Shown here: positions 8,360 through 17,577 of the stretch, one piece after another
Layout of the letters: the number at the start of each line of letters is the position of its first letter
Numbering within the stretch: position 1 is the stretch's first letter
NCBI RefSeq assembly: GCF_001050375.1
Contig: NZ_KQ130486.1
Coordinates: 122,880 to 186,879, forward strand
Source: Catenovulum maritimum
GTDB lineage: Bacteria > Pseudomonadota > Gammaproteobacteria > Enterobacterales > Alteromonadaceae
Reading direction: 5' to 3'
Length of the DNA stretch: 64,000 nt
Translations under genes and position numbers: made by a program
Notes under the pieces: generated by a model
The model's database searches: none
What the model saw: only the letters and a program-made list of their open reading frames with translations
What the model was told of the DNA's origin: nothing

Positions 8360-9876
8360 TGCAAAAATATTTATCTAACCCAAAGCTGCCATTTTACGCA
8401 CTGATCAGTGTGCTCGTATTAACTGGCTTAATATTATCCATTCACCATCATAGAAGTTACCAAATACCTTGGTTTGCTGGTGAAAGCTTAACATCTTGGT
8501 CTATCGAAGCTAGGGTTGAATTTGAAGCAATCGGCGAGCCGGTCAGTATAAACTTAAGCCGGCCAAGTAACCAAAATGGCTTTAAGCTTATTGGCGAGTC
8601 GACTGCATCGCCCGGTTATGGTGTAAGCTATCTAGAGGCTGAAAACCAAACGCAATGGACAATTAGAAAAGCAACGGGTAGCCAAACCTTATTTTATCGA
8701 AGTGATTTTCTACTCACACCACAACAAGCTAGTCCAACATTAATTAAACCAGAGATTACCTATCGTGCTTGGGAAGAGCCATACCAAACAGCGGTTGAAC
8801 AAATCTCATCAGAAGTACATCAACAATCGGCGAATCCGTTTAGTTATGCTCAGCAGTTATTTAAGAAAATTTCAGAGCCAGAGCAAAATCAGAATATATC
8901 TTTATTACTCAATCAAACGCCAAGCAAAGCAAAACTGGCAGTCGAGCTATTAAATAAAGCGAATATCGCTGCAGAAGTTATCTATGCAATAGAGCTGGAA
9001 GATGGCCGCAGAAGGCAAGATTTATTTCCGCTTGTACGAGTATGGTCAGAAACAGACAGTGTACTATTTAACCCAACAACGGGGAAAAAAGGTCTACCGA
9101 ATAACAGCTTGCTATGGCAGCTCAGTACCGGTCCTGTGCTAGAAGTAATCGGCGGATTAAACTCACAAGTTAGCTTCTCTATTATCAAAAGAAATGAATC
9201 TGTAGCCGCTAACCTCAAACAGCAATCAGATCAAACCCAAGGGTTAATTAACTTCTCAATCCATAGCTTACCTTTAGAAGAGCAGTCTATCTTCAAAACT
9301 ATTCTGCTATTACCAGTTGGCGCATTAGTGGTTTGTATTTTAAGAGTACTAGTTGGGTTACGTACTTCTGGTACTTTTATGCCAGTTTTGATCGCAATTG
9401 CTTTTATTCAAACCTCCTTAATGACTGGTCTAATTGGCTTTTTACTCGTTGTTTTTGTTGGCTTACTACTCAGAGGCTATTTATCTCGGCTAAACCTCTT
9501 GCTGGTGTCGCGAATATCCGCGGTTATTATCAGCGTTATCGCTATAATCGCCATCTTTAGTGTTATCAGTTATCAAGTGGGCCTAACGGAAGGATTAAAA
9601 GTCACTTTCTTCCCTATGATCATTTTGTCTTGGACCATAGAAAGAATGTCAATTTTATGGGAAGAGGAAGGGCCAAAAGAAGTCTTGATTCAAGGTGGTG
9701 GTAGCTTACTCACAGCCGTTATTGCCTACCTAACAATGACAAATGATTGGATAAGACACTTAACATTTAACTTCATCGGTATCCAATTTATTATATTCGC
9801 GGCAATTTTAGCGATTGGTAACTACACAGGATATCGCTTATTAGAACTAGAGCGATTTAAGTCCTTTGTTAAATAA
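8359..9876 (+). CDS. Inactive-transglutaminase fused to 7TM domain membrane protein
   Basis: 505 residues. An N-terminal membrane anchor (residues 13-27) is followed by a periplasmic region (~30-300). This looks like the inactive transglutaminase fold of this family: no Cys-His-Asp catalytic set is obvious, and the matching segment reads LLNKANIAAEVIYAIELEDGRRRQ. From ~312 to the end there are about seven hydrophobic helices (the 7TM_transglut region). It overlaps the retropepsin-like gene by one base (TAATG) and ends one base before the ATP-grasp start, so the three are surely one operon. By family it is thought to bring a peptide or amino-acid substrate to the membrane. This is inference. 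Confidence 0.85.
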   Translation: MQKYLSNPKLPFYALISVLVLTGLILSIHHHRSYQIPWFAGESLTSWSIEARVEFEAIGEPVSINLSRPSNQNGFKLIGESTASPGYGVSYLEAENQTQWTIRKATGSQTLFYRSDFLLTPQQASPTLIKPEITYRAWEEPYQTAVEQISSEVHQQSANPFSYAQQLFKKISEPEQNQNISLLLNQTPSKAKLAVELLNKANIAAEVIYAIELEDGRRRQDLFPLVRVWSETDSVLFNPTTGKKGLPNNSLLWQLSTGPVLEVIGGLNSQVSFSIIKRNESVAANLKQQSDQTQGLINFSIHSLPLEEQSIFKTILLLPVGALVVCILRVLVGLRTSGTFMPVLIAIAFIQTSLMTGLIGFLLVVFVGLLLRGYLSRLNLLLVSRISAVIISVIAIIAIFSVISYQVGLTEGLKVTFFPMIILSWTIERMSILWEEEGPKEVLIQGGGSLLTAVIAYLTMTNDWIRHLTFNFIGIQFIIFAAILAIGNYTGYRLLELERFKSFVK

Positions 9877-9877
9877 T

Positions 9878-10819
9878 ATGTTCGCAAATCCCTTTAAGCT
9901 CGCCGAGATTGGCATCTTAGGCATGAATGAGCGCAATATAAATTATATTTCGAAATATAATCCAAGAGCGCTTTATCCCTTAGTCGATGACAAATTGCAG
10001 ACTAAGCAGCTATTAACAGATGCCAAAATAAACGTTCCCAGCTTGATCTCGACAGTTCACCAACAAATCCAAGTTAACAACTTAATTGATTTACTGCCAA
10101 AACAAGGTGGCTTTGCAATCAAACCGGCTCATGGTAGTGGTGGTAAAGGGATACTAGTGATACTTTCACAAAGTGAAGGCACTTATACTAAGTCGAACGG
10201 CGAACCGCTCTCGCTTAAACAACTTGAACATCATTGCTCCAATATCCTCGCTGGCCTCTATAGTTTAGGTGGCCGATATGATGTTGCGCTTATTGAAAAT
10301 TTAATCGAGTTTGATCCGATTTTCGATGGCTATTCTTTTGAAGGTGTACCGGATATCAGAGTCATTATTTTCCAAGGATATCCAATCATGGCGATGATGC
10401 GGCTATCCACTAAAGCATCTGATGGCAAAGCCAACCTTCACCAAGGTGCAGTGGGTGTGGGCGTTTCGATAGCAACTGGAGAAGCTCTTAATGCCGTTCA
10501 ATTTGGCAAGCCGATCGAGTTTCACCCTGATACCAACAAAAAGCTTAACGAATTAAAAATTCCGGATTGGCAAAACTTATTAACTTTAGCAGCCCAATGT
10601 TATGACCACTCCAATTTAGGTTACCTTGGAGTGGATATTGTCTTAGACAAAAATATCGGCCCTTTAGTATTAGAGCTCAATGCAAGACCAGGCTTATCCA
10701 TTCAGGTCGCCAATGACCAAGGCTTAAAACCTAGATTAAAGTTAATTGAACAACAAACTGAACTAAGAGATGCAGCTGCCAGAGTTGCGTTTAGCCGAGA
10801 GTTTATTGAGGTTAAGTAA
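9878..10819 (+). CDS. Alpha-L-glutamate ligase-like ATP-grasp protein (RimK-related)
   Basis: I place the start at the ATG at 9878, two bases after the upstream stop; an in-frame TTG at 9866 would overlap it. The product is 313 residues. ATP-grasp features are GGFAIKPAHGSGGKGILV near 82 (nucleotide-binding loop), DIRVIIFQGYPIMAMMRLST near 165 and VLELNARPGLSIQVAN near 265 (metal-binding Glu/Asn). The family (TIGR02291-type) is related to RimK, which adds glutamate to peptide chains. With the retropepsin-like and inactive transglutaminase partners it probably forms or edits an amide bond on an unknown peptide. The gene ends six bases from the convergent helicase gene. Confidence 0.85.
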   Translation: MFANPFKLAEIGILGMNERNINYISKYNPRALYPLVDDKLQTKQLLTDAKINVPSLISTVHQQIQVNNLIDLLPKQGGFAIKPAHGSGGKGILVILSQSEGTYTKSNGEPLSLKQLEHHCSNILAGLYSLGGRYDVALIENLIEFDPIFDGYSFEGVPDIRVIIFQGYPIMAMMRLSTKASDGKANLHQGAVGVGVSIATGEALNAVQFGKPIEFHPDTNKKLNELKIPDWQNLLTLAAQCYDHSNLGYLGVDIVLDKNIGPLVLELNARPGLSIQVANDQGLKPRLKLIEQQTELRDAAARVAFSREFIEVK

Positions 10820-10824
10820 TCGTG

Positions 10825-12810
10825 CTAACCATTTAACGCGATTACTTTTTCTTTAATCTCGGCATATCTAAAGTTTTCACAACAAGCAAAGCCTTTCAAT
10901 TGCCTAACCTTATACCGGCTAAACATAGGCACGCTAATACCTGCTAAAAATCGACAATAGCTTTCTAACGAAATATCCGTATTTAGTTTGTTCGTTAGAT
11001 GGTCGGTCAATCCATTAAGGGCAGTCAACAAAAATGCATCTTCAGGCCACTCAACTGGCTTGGAATGAGTTAAACGGGCAATCTCACCACGACATACTGA
11101 GCAATGACCACAATTTTCGGGCACTTGGTCATCATCAAAGTAACGCGCAAGGTTTTGACTTAAACACCGATCAAGTTCAAAAAATCGAATCAAGCTCGCA
11201 ATACGTTTAATCTCTTTCTCTGCTTTATCGGTAAAATAACTCACTAGATTATGGGCTAACCCAGCTTGCCCTAGCCTATCTAGATTAACTTGAAACACCT
11301 CTGTCATCAGCTTAGTCTGTACTTCAATTAGCCCTTGTTGCTGCAAATACTCTAATGCGGCAATAACCCTGCTACGCTCACAGTTTAACTGAGTGTGATA
11401 TGCCTGATATAAAGCATTAAAATCTAGTTCACCCCACACTTTTTTAAAATTAACATGCTCAAATATCGCCTTTAAGAAGGCCTGTCTGTCTAGGTTAAAT
11501 TTGCTTAGTATCTCAGCTTGATCCACCAATAATTTAATTTTAAATTCAGCGTAATAACTATATAAAGGTTGGATAGCTGATTCTAACTCAAGCTGAACAA
11601 GCAAAGTTTTTAATGGCAACTGGCGAATATTAGACAAACTTGAAAGCTGGTTAATTTGCATTTCCCATACAGTGTCACCCGAATAGTTCCGGCTCGCTTC
11701 AGACTGTATATTAGCTAATATAGCTTCAATCCCGCTAGGCTCTGGGGTGTCGCCGTAAACAAAGTTTTCAACCACATTTAAACCGTCTAAATTAGCTAAT
11801 GTTGTGCAGCGAGATGGCAAGCCATCTCGCCCTGCTCTACCAATTTCTTGACTGTAATTCTCTATCGACTTAGGCAAATCATAATGCATGACAAAACGTA
11901 TATTGGACTTATCAACTCCCATACCGAAAGCAATAGTCGCAACAACAATGTTAATTTCATTTTGCATAAAACCAAGTTGAATCGTCTTGCGTTTATCATC
12001 GGCTAAACCAGCATGATAAGCTTGAGCATTAATGCCCTGATCACGTAAGAATTGAGCAACCTCTTCTGCGGTTTGCTGTAAGGTTACATAAATAATGCCG
12101 GAAACACTGGGTGCCTGCTGAACTTCAGCCTGAATCAAGTCTGCCAACTTTCGCTTTTTTTCAACTTGAGCAACTGACACAACCGAGATATCTAAATTAG
12201 AACGATAAAAACCAGTTTGAACAATATTATTCAACTCAATGCCAAACCGGCTGGCCATATCTAACTTCACTTTTTTAGTCGCTGTAGCAGTTAAGAGTAA
12301 TACCAGAGGTATATTGAGTGCTTCACAATAGCTTGGCAATTTTAAATAATCTGGACGAAAGTTGTGCCCCCATTCAGAGATACAGTGCGCTTCGTCAACC
12401 ACCAGCATTGAAATAGCAACACCTTGTATAAATTGACGAAAACGTTCATTTTTAAAACGCTCAACCGAAATCATGAGTATTTTAATTTTCCCCTGATTCA
12501 CATCCGCTAATACTTGTTGATATTCTGCTGGGGTTAAACTTGAGTCTAAGCTTGCAGCAGAAATTCCTTTGCTCGCTAAAAAATCAAGTTGATCTCGCAT
12601 CAATGCAAGTAATGGTGATACAACAAGGGTCAAATTAGGTAAGTGCAACGCGGTTAATTGGTAGCAAAGCGATTTACCTGAGCCGGTTGGAAATATGGCT
12701 AAAGATGAGTTGCCATTAAGTAATTGAGCAATGGTTTCGGCCTGGCCGGTTCTAAATTCCTCAAAACCAAAATATTGGGCTAACGACTGCTTAATTAAAT
12801 TAGGTTCCAT
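10825..12810 (-). CDS. RecQ-family ATP-dependent DNA helicase
   Basis: 661 residues. Superfamily 2 motifs in order: FRTGQAETIAQLL (motif 0), FPTGSGKSLCYQ (Walker A, ~40), VDEAH (~138), LTATAT (~174), and the RecQ signature QEIGRAGRDGLPS (~328). Cysteines in CGHCSVC (~568) form part of the zinc-binding region, and a winged-helix region precedes them. No clear HRDC domain is seen. The C-terminus instead ends in a short helical tail, so this may be a second RecQ-type helicase and not the housekeeping recQ. Expected role: 3'-5' DNA unwinding in repair and recombination. The start lies five bases after the LysR stop, so the regulator and helicase may share a transcript. Confidence 0.88.
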   Translation of the reverse strand: MEPNLIKQSLAQYFGFEEFRTGQAETIAQLLNGNSSLAIFPTGSGKSLCYQLTALHLPNLTLVVSPLLALMRDQLDFLASKGISAASLDSSLTPAEYQQVLADVNQGKIKILMISVERFKNERFRQFIQGVAISMLVVDEAHCISEWGHNFRPDYLKLPSYCEALNIPLVLLLTATATKKVKLDMASRFGIELNNIVQTGFYRSNLDISVVSVAQVEKKRKLADLIQAEVQQAPSVSGIIYVTLQQTAEEVAQFLRDQGINAQAYHAGLADDKRKTIQLGFMQNEINIVVATIAFGMGVDKSNIRFVMHYDLPKSIENYSQEIGRAGRDGLPSRCTTLANLDGLNVVENFVYGDTPEPSGIEAILANIQSEASRNYSGDTVWEMQINQLSSLSNIRQLPLKTLLVQLELESAIQPLYSYYAEFKIKLLVDQAEILSKFNLDRQAFLKAIFEHVNFKKVWGELDFNALYQAYHTQLNCERSRVIAALEYLQQQGLIEVQTKLMTEVFQVNLDRLGQAGLAHNLVSYFTDKAEKEIKRIASLIRFFELDRCLSQNLARYFDDDQVPENCGHCSVCRGEIARLTHSKPVEWPEDAFLLTALNGLTDHLTNKLNTDISLESYCRFLAGISVPMFSRYKVRQLKGFACCENFRYAEIKEKVIALNG

Positions 12811-12815
12811 CTTGA

Positions 12816-13742
12816 TTACTCCTTATTAGCTGTCTTTTGTAAAATAGCGAGCCCCTCACTTTGCAAAAAGTGATGAAACAACTCTGCTAATACTGTCTTT
12901 TTTCGATTTTTTGAACTCACTAAAAACCACTGACTATTTATTGGAAATTGCTCAACATCCAACCTAACTAAACCTGTCCCTTGAACATAGTCTAGCGTAT
13001 GACTACTTAAAATAGCTAAACCTAACCCAGCCGCAACCGAATGCTTTATCGCCTCATTACTTTCAATAATCATTCTAGGTTTTAATTTTAATTTATGCTG
13101 TTTGCAAAAACTATCTATTATTCTTCTAGTACCCGACCCCTTCTCTCGCAGAATAAAAGGGTAATGAGATAAACGATTTAAACTTACCGGCATTCGATTA
13201 GTCAGTTCGTGATTTTCGGGAGCAACAACGACTAAAGGGTTATCTAAAAAGGCTTCAGCGACTAAATTATCTGAATCAGGGCATTGGCTAAAGATATAAA
13301 AGTCATCTTTATTTTGGGTAAAGCGAGTGATTATTTCTTGGCGATTACCAATATTAAATTCTATATCAATCAGAGGATAACGCTTACAAAATTGACCGAG
13401 TAAGATAGGCACAAAATATTTAGCCGTAGACACAACCCCCAGTTTCAAAATGCCAGATTTAACGCCGTTAAAATCATCAAGTTGCATCTTTAAATTATCT
13501 AAAGAAGTAAACATTTCTTTCGCAGTTTTAATGGCGGCTATCCCTGCTTGGGTAAACTCTATAACACGGCCGTTAGAGTGGTATAGCTCAATATCAAATA
13601 TATCTGCTAATTTTTTTAATTGAATAGAAACCGAAGGCTGAGAAATATGTAAAACTTCAGCCACCCTTGAAATATTTCGATGCTCTTCAAGAGACAATAA
13701 AATTTGAAGTTGCCTTAAAGTAGGCATTCTATTCATATTCAT
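12816..13742 (-). CDS. LysR-family transcriptional regulator (CbbR/CysB-like), divergent from bicarbonate transporter
   Basis: A start at 13742 gives MNMNRMPTLRQLQILLSLEE, the usual beginning of a LysR helix-turn-helix; the reading frame also extends to an ATG at 13778. The winged helix occupies ~1-65 (RVAEVLHISQPSVSIQLKKL) and the effector-binding domain ~95-300. It is divergent from the SbtA-like gene at 13883, with an AT-rich gap between them. LysR proteins such as CmpR and CbbR commonly control inorganic-carbon transport and fixation from the divergent position. A role in switching the transporter-PEP carboxylase operon is inferred from position only. Confidence 0.82.
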   Translation of the reverse strand: MNMNRMPTLRQLQILLSLEEHRNISRVAEVLHISQPSVSIQLKKLADIFDIELYHSNGRVIEFTQAGIAAIKTAKEMFTSLDNLKMQLDDFNGVKSGILKLGVVSTAKYFVPILLGQFCKRYPLIDIEFNIGNRQEIITRFTQNKDDFYIFSQCPDSDNLVAEAFLDNPLVVVAPENHELTNRMPVSLNRLSHYPFILREKGSGTRRIIDSFCKQHKLKLKPRMIIESNEAIKHSVAAGLGLAILSSHTLDYVQGTGLVRLDVEQFPINSQWFLVSSKNRKKTVLAELFHHFLQSEGLAILQKTANKE

Positions 13743-13882
13743 TTCAGCACCACACCATAAAATATGACAATAAATCACACCAACAATAGATAAAAACCTA
13801 TACCAGCCATAAAAAACATATATTTTTAATTATACATAGCCTAATCTAACATGTCTGCATTCAAAAATAGCAACGAAATAAT

Positions 13883-14815
13883 ATGGTCCATTTCTTACCA
13901 GATATTTTAGCTTTCTTCTTTATTGCAGCTTTGATTGCACAGCGACTATCTGTTGACTTGAGACTACCCGACGCAGCTTATCAATTAATCACATATATTT
14001 TATTGATTACGATTGGTCTCAAAGGTGGTCAAGCTATCGCTAATAATGCCAGCATGGCATTAATTGGTCATAGTGGCTTAATTATTACAATGGGCATAGT
14101 TATTACTTTGGTTGCCCTGATTATTATTCAAATATTCTCTAAGTTAAATAAAGCCGACAGAGTCACGCTGGCTGCTCACTATGGATCTGTTAGTGTTGGT
14201 ACTTTTGCTGTTGCGGTTAACTATTTAGAAGTCAGCCAAATACCCTACGAGCTGACATTAAATTTGTTTGTTGCGCTATTAGAGTTACCTGCGATTATTC
14301 TAGGTTTATATTTGTTAAGTGATAAGACACACAAGCTTAATGTAAAGACAATTTTAGCCCATAAAAGCCTAGCTTTAATTATTATAGGTATGCTGATAGG
14401 CGCACTTTATGGAGAAATATCAGAGCCTCTAGTAAAAAATTTAAAGCCTATGTTTGGCGTCATGCTAGCCTTATATTTAGTCCATATGGGCGCTTTAGCG
14501 GGGGCAAAGATTTCGGATATAGGTTCAAATAAAGTGTTTATTGTGAGTTTTGCTTTGATAATGCCATTAATTGGCGCAAGCATTGCTTTATTTTGTTCAT
14601 GGCTCATTGGCTTAAGCCATGGTGGTGCAACCTTACTCGCTGTGTTAGGTGCAAGTGCTTCTTATATTGCCGTTCCAGCCGTATTTGAGCAAGCTTACCC
14701 AGAAGCAAATATAGCCCAAGCTTTATTTGCTTCATTAGCTATTAGTTTCAGTGTTAATGTAATTTGGGGCATTGAGTTATATACCCAAGCTGCACTATTG
14801 ATTTCAAGTTTATAG
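13883..14815 (+). CDS. sbtA: SbtA-type sodium-dependent bicarbonate transporter
   Basis: 310 residues with about ten hydrophobic helices and the two inverted halves typical of the SbtA (DUF897) family. The start MVHFLPDILAFFFIAALIAQ, the segment LITIGLKGGQAIANN near 42 and HYGSVSVGTFAVAVNYLE near 100 are characteristic, and HGGATLLAVLGASASYIAVP near 248 mirrors the last. By family it imports bicarbonate with sodium across the inner membrane. The next gene, nine bases on, is PEP carboxylase, whose substrate is bicarbonate, so the pair makes metabolic sense. No SbtB (PII-like partner) is adjacent. Confidence 0.85.
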   Translation: MVHFLPDILAFFFIAALIAQRLSVDLRLPDAAYQLITYILLITIGLKGGQAIANNASMALIGHSGLIITMGIVITLVALIIIQIFSKLNKADRVTLAAHYGSVSVGTFAVAVNYLEVSQIPYELTLNLFVALLELPAIILGLYLLSDKTHKLNVKTILAHKSLALIIIGMLIGALYGEISEPLVKNLKPMFGVMLALYLVHMGALAGAKISDIGSNKVFIVSFALIMPLIGASIALFCSWLIGLSHGGATLLAVLGASASYIAVPAVFEQAYPEANIAQALFASLAISFSVNVIWGIELYTQAALLISSL

Positions 14816-14823
14816 GAGTTTTT

Positions 14824-17385
14824 ATGTTAGAAACCATACAACAAAATGTTCGCGAGCTGGGCACTTTGCTCGGTCAAACAATCGCAGCAGAACAAGGTGA
14901 ACAATGGCTTGAAAATATCGAAAAAATGCGTCTACAAGGCCGTGATATAGCGAATGGCGACATCTCTAGCTTGACGGCCCTGCAAGCGGAAATTGAGCAA
15001 AGCAGCGAAGTCGATTTATTACTCTATGCTAGAGCTTTCAGCCAATTCCTTAATCTTGCAAATGTTGCTGAACAACAATATACAACCAGCCCAGAAGGTT
15101 TAGCTGAACTCGATCTCGCCCATCCATTGCAAGATTTAAAACAAAAATTAGGTAATGTATCTGCTGACAAATTTAAAACAGCACTCGATAAACTACACAT
15201 AGAACTCGTGTTAACAGCACATCCAACCGAAGTAAATCGAAGAACTTTTATTCATAAATACAACCAAATTGCAAAAGCACTCGATGAGCAAAATGATGCT
15301 TCATCTCCGCGCATTGCTGAACTTGTTGAGCAAGCTTGGTATACCGACGAGATAAGACAACAAAGACCAACGCCACTAGACGAATCTCGCTGGGGTTTAA
15401 ACACAATAGCGAATAGCTTATGGTTTGCCGTTCCTAAATTTATGCGCGAGCTAGATGAATTATCTAATGACCTAACTGGCGAATCACTCGAGATTGATTA
15501 TACGCCTGTGACTATGGCGAGCTGGATGGCGGGTGACCGAGATGGTAATCCATTTGTAACCGCTAAGCTAAGCCAACAGGCTTTACTCAATGCTAGATTA
15601 ATTGCAGCTAAATTATATTTAGTCGACTTTGAGAAATTGTACCTTGAATTATCTATGCGTAAAGCAAATGAAGCTTTGCTTGAAGCCGATATTGATAACC
15701 TAGGTCCTTACCGAGCTGAATTACAAAAAGTCATAAAATTACTTAGAAGAACGATTGAACAATTAAAAGACGGTAAACAAGATGAAATCTTAAATCACTC
15801 AGATCAATTACGTTTACCTTTAATAAAATGTCGCGAAAGCTTACTAGAAGTCGGTTTAAAGAACGTTGCTAATTCTATGGTGCTGGACATGATCCGCAAA
15901 GTGAATAGCTTCGGCATCTCTTTAGTTAAACTAGATATACGCCAACACAGCGAACGACATGACAGTGCACTAGCAGAAATCACCAATGCACTACAAATGG
16001 GTGATTTTGAAAGCTGGGATGAGAAAAAACGTCGTGAATTTTTAATTTCAGAATTAAAAAATCCACGACCTCTACTGCCAGCAAAAAAATGGTCTCCTGA
16101 TACTCAAGAAGTGTTGGATACTTTTGCCATGATAGCTGAACAACCAGCTGAGTTGTTTGGGGTTTATATTATCTCTATGGCCAGTCAAGTCAGTGATATT
16201 TTAACTGTTAATTTATTACTGAAGGCAGCAGGTGTTAATTGGAAAATGCCGATAGCGCCATTATTTGAAACGCTTGACGATCTAAACAATGCACCTCAGG
16301 TTATGTCTGAACTCTTTGCTATTAATGGCTACCGTGATTACTGCAATCAACAGCACTATGTCATGATAGGTTATAGTGACTCAGCCAAAGATGCTGGTGT
16401 TCTAGCAGCAACTTGGGGCCAGTATCAGTGCCAAGAGAAATTAGTTGAAGTCTTTGTTGAACAAAATATAGAACTTAAGTTATTCCACGGCCGTGGGGGC
16501 ACAATCGGACGCGGGGGCGGCCCAGCTCATGCAGCAATCGCATCACAACCTCCGGGTACACTAGATGGTGGTTTAAGAGTAACAGAGCAAGGGGAAACCA
16601 TAAGGTTTAAATTTGGTTTACCTAACTTAGCGACTCGAAGCTTACACTTATATGCTTCTGCTATTTTGGAGTGCTTAGTCACGCCACCACCAGTGCCAAC
16701 AGAAAAATGGCGCAATTTAATGGATGAAATGGCGCAGAGTAGCTGTGATATTTACCGTTCGTATGTTCAAACTAGCGATAATTTTGTTAAATACTTTAGA
16801 CAAGCCACACCAGAGCAAGAGCTTGCCTCTTTACCGTTAGGTTCAAGACCAAGTAAACGTAAATCGGATGGTGGCATAGAATCTTTAAGAGCTATACCTT
16901 GGATATTTGCTTGGAGTCAAAACCGTCTAGTTGTACCAAGTTGGTTAGGTCTAGGCGGTGCAATCAAACAAGCTTGGGCTAAAAATGAAGCTCTGATGAA
17001 AGAAATGCTAACGGCTTGGCCTTACTTTAAATCGAGAATTTCATTAACCGAAATGGTTTACACTAAATCAGATAGCCAAGTTGCTGAGCTATACGACAAA
17101 GCACTCGTCAGTGAAGATTTAGCATTTATGGGTAGTGAACTAAGGGCACAACTTGAGCAAGATAAGGCCACTTTACTTGCGTTATTAGAGCAAAAAGATT
17201 TGCTCGAATATGACCAGTGGAATTTAAGCTCATTTGAATTACGCCGAGGTTACTTAGCGCCACTACACCTAATGCAAATTGAGGCATTAAAGCGTTTACG
17301 TGCGCAGCCAGAGCATCCAGATAATGAACAATTACTCATGGTTACTATGGCGGGTATCGCAACCGGTATGAGAAATACAGGTTAA
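14824..17385 (+). CDS. ppc: Phosphoenolpyruvate carboxylase
   Basis: 853 residues, a little shorter than the E. coli enzyme (883). Catalytic motifs: VLTAHPTEVNRRT with the active His near 133, GDRDGNPFVT near 239, FHGRGGTIGRGGGPAHAAI near 557 and SRPSKRKSDGGIESLRAIPW near 680. The C-terminus ends MRNTG, as is usual. It carboxylates PEP with bicarbonate to oxaloacetate, refilling the TCA cycle in the cytoplasm. RBS AGGAG lies six bases before the ATG. Directly behind an SbtA-type transporter and ahead of a strong terminator, it forms a two-gene bicarbonate uptake and fixation unit. Confidence 0.97.
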   Translation: MLETIQQNVRELGTLLGQTIAAEQGEQWLENIEKMRLQGRDIANGDISSLTALQAEIEQSSEVDLLLYARAFSQFLNLANVAEQQYTTSPEGLAELDLAHPLQDLKQKLGNVSADKFKTALDKLHIELVLTAHPTEVNRRTFIHKYNQIAKALDEQNDASSPRIAELVEQAWYTDEIRQQRPTPLDESRWGLNTIANSLWFAVPKFMRELDELSNDLTGESLEIDYTPVTMASWMAGDRDGNPFVTAKLSQQALLNARLIAAKLYLVDFEKLYLELSMRKANEALLEADIDNLGPYRAELQKVIKLLRRTIEQLKDGKQDEILNHSDQLRLPLIKCRESLLEVGLKNVANSMVLDMIRKVNSFGISLVKLDIRQHSERHDSALAEITNALQMGDFESWDEKKRREFLISELKNPRPLLPAKKWSPDTQEVLDTFAMIAEQPAELFGVYIISMASQVSDILTVNLLLKAAGVNWKMPIAPLFETLDDLNNAPQVMSELFAINGYRDYCNQQHYVMIGYSDSAKDAGVLAATWGQYQCQEKLVEVFVEQNIELKLFHGRGGTIGRGGGPAHAAIASQPPGTLDGGLRVTEQGETIRFKFGLPNLATRSLHLYASAILECLVTPPPVPTEKWRNLMDEMAQSSCDIYRSYVQTSDNFVKYFRQATPEQELASLPLGSRPSKRKSDGGIESLRAIPWIFAWSQNRLVVPSWLGLGGAIKQAWAKNEALMKEMLTAWPYFKSRISLTEMVYTKSDSQVAELYDKALVSEDLAFMGSELRAQLEQDKATLLALLEQKDLLEYDQWNLSSFELRRGYLAPLHLMQIEALKRLRAQPEHPDNEQLLMVTMAGIATGMRNTG

Positions 17386-17410
17386 TAACCAACCCAACCT
17401 TAGGTTAAAT

Positions 17411-17440
17411 AAAAATGGCTGCTTATTCGCAGCCATTTTT
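17411..17440 (+). terminator. Rho-independent terminator after ppc
   Basis: AAAATGGCTGC and GCAGCCATTTT pair around the loop TTATTC and end in a run of T. It lies 25 bases after the stop codon of ppc. Confidence 0.9.
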
Positions 17441-17577
17441 GTATGTAATTTGAGCTCTGGATAAGAAGTCACCTAAGGCATTGTAATTATTAACAAAGAC
17501 TTAAAGCTTTATTTAAGGCTACTATGTTTCCTTAGAATTCAGCTTAAATATATCCGTCAGGACTGAGGCTAAATACT

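Noticed and set aside
10825-12810. Part of a defense island because of the RecQ-type helicase
   Set aside because: The neighbours are metabolic and regulatory genes, and no nuclease or other defense partner is adjacent. An ordinary repair helicase is enough.
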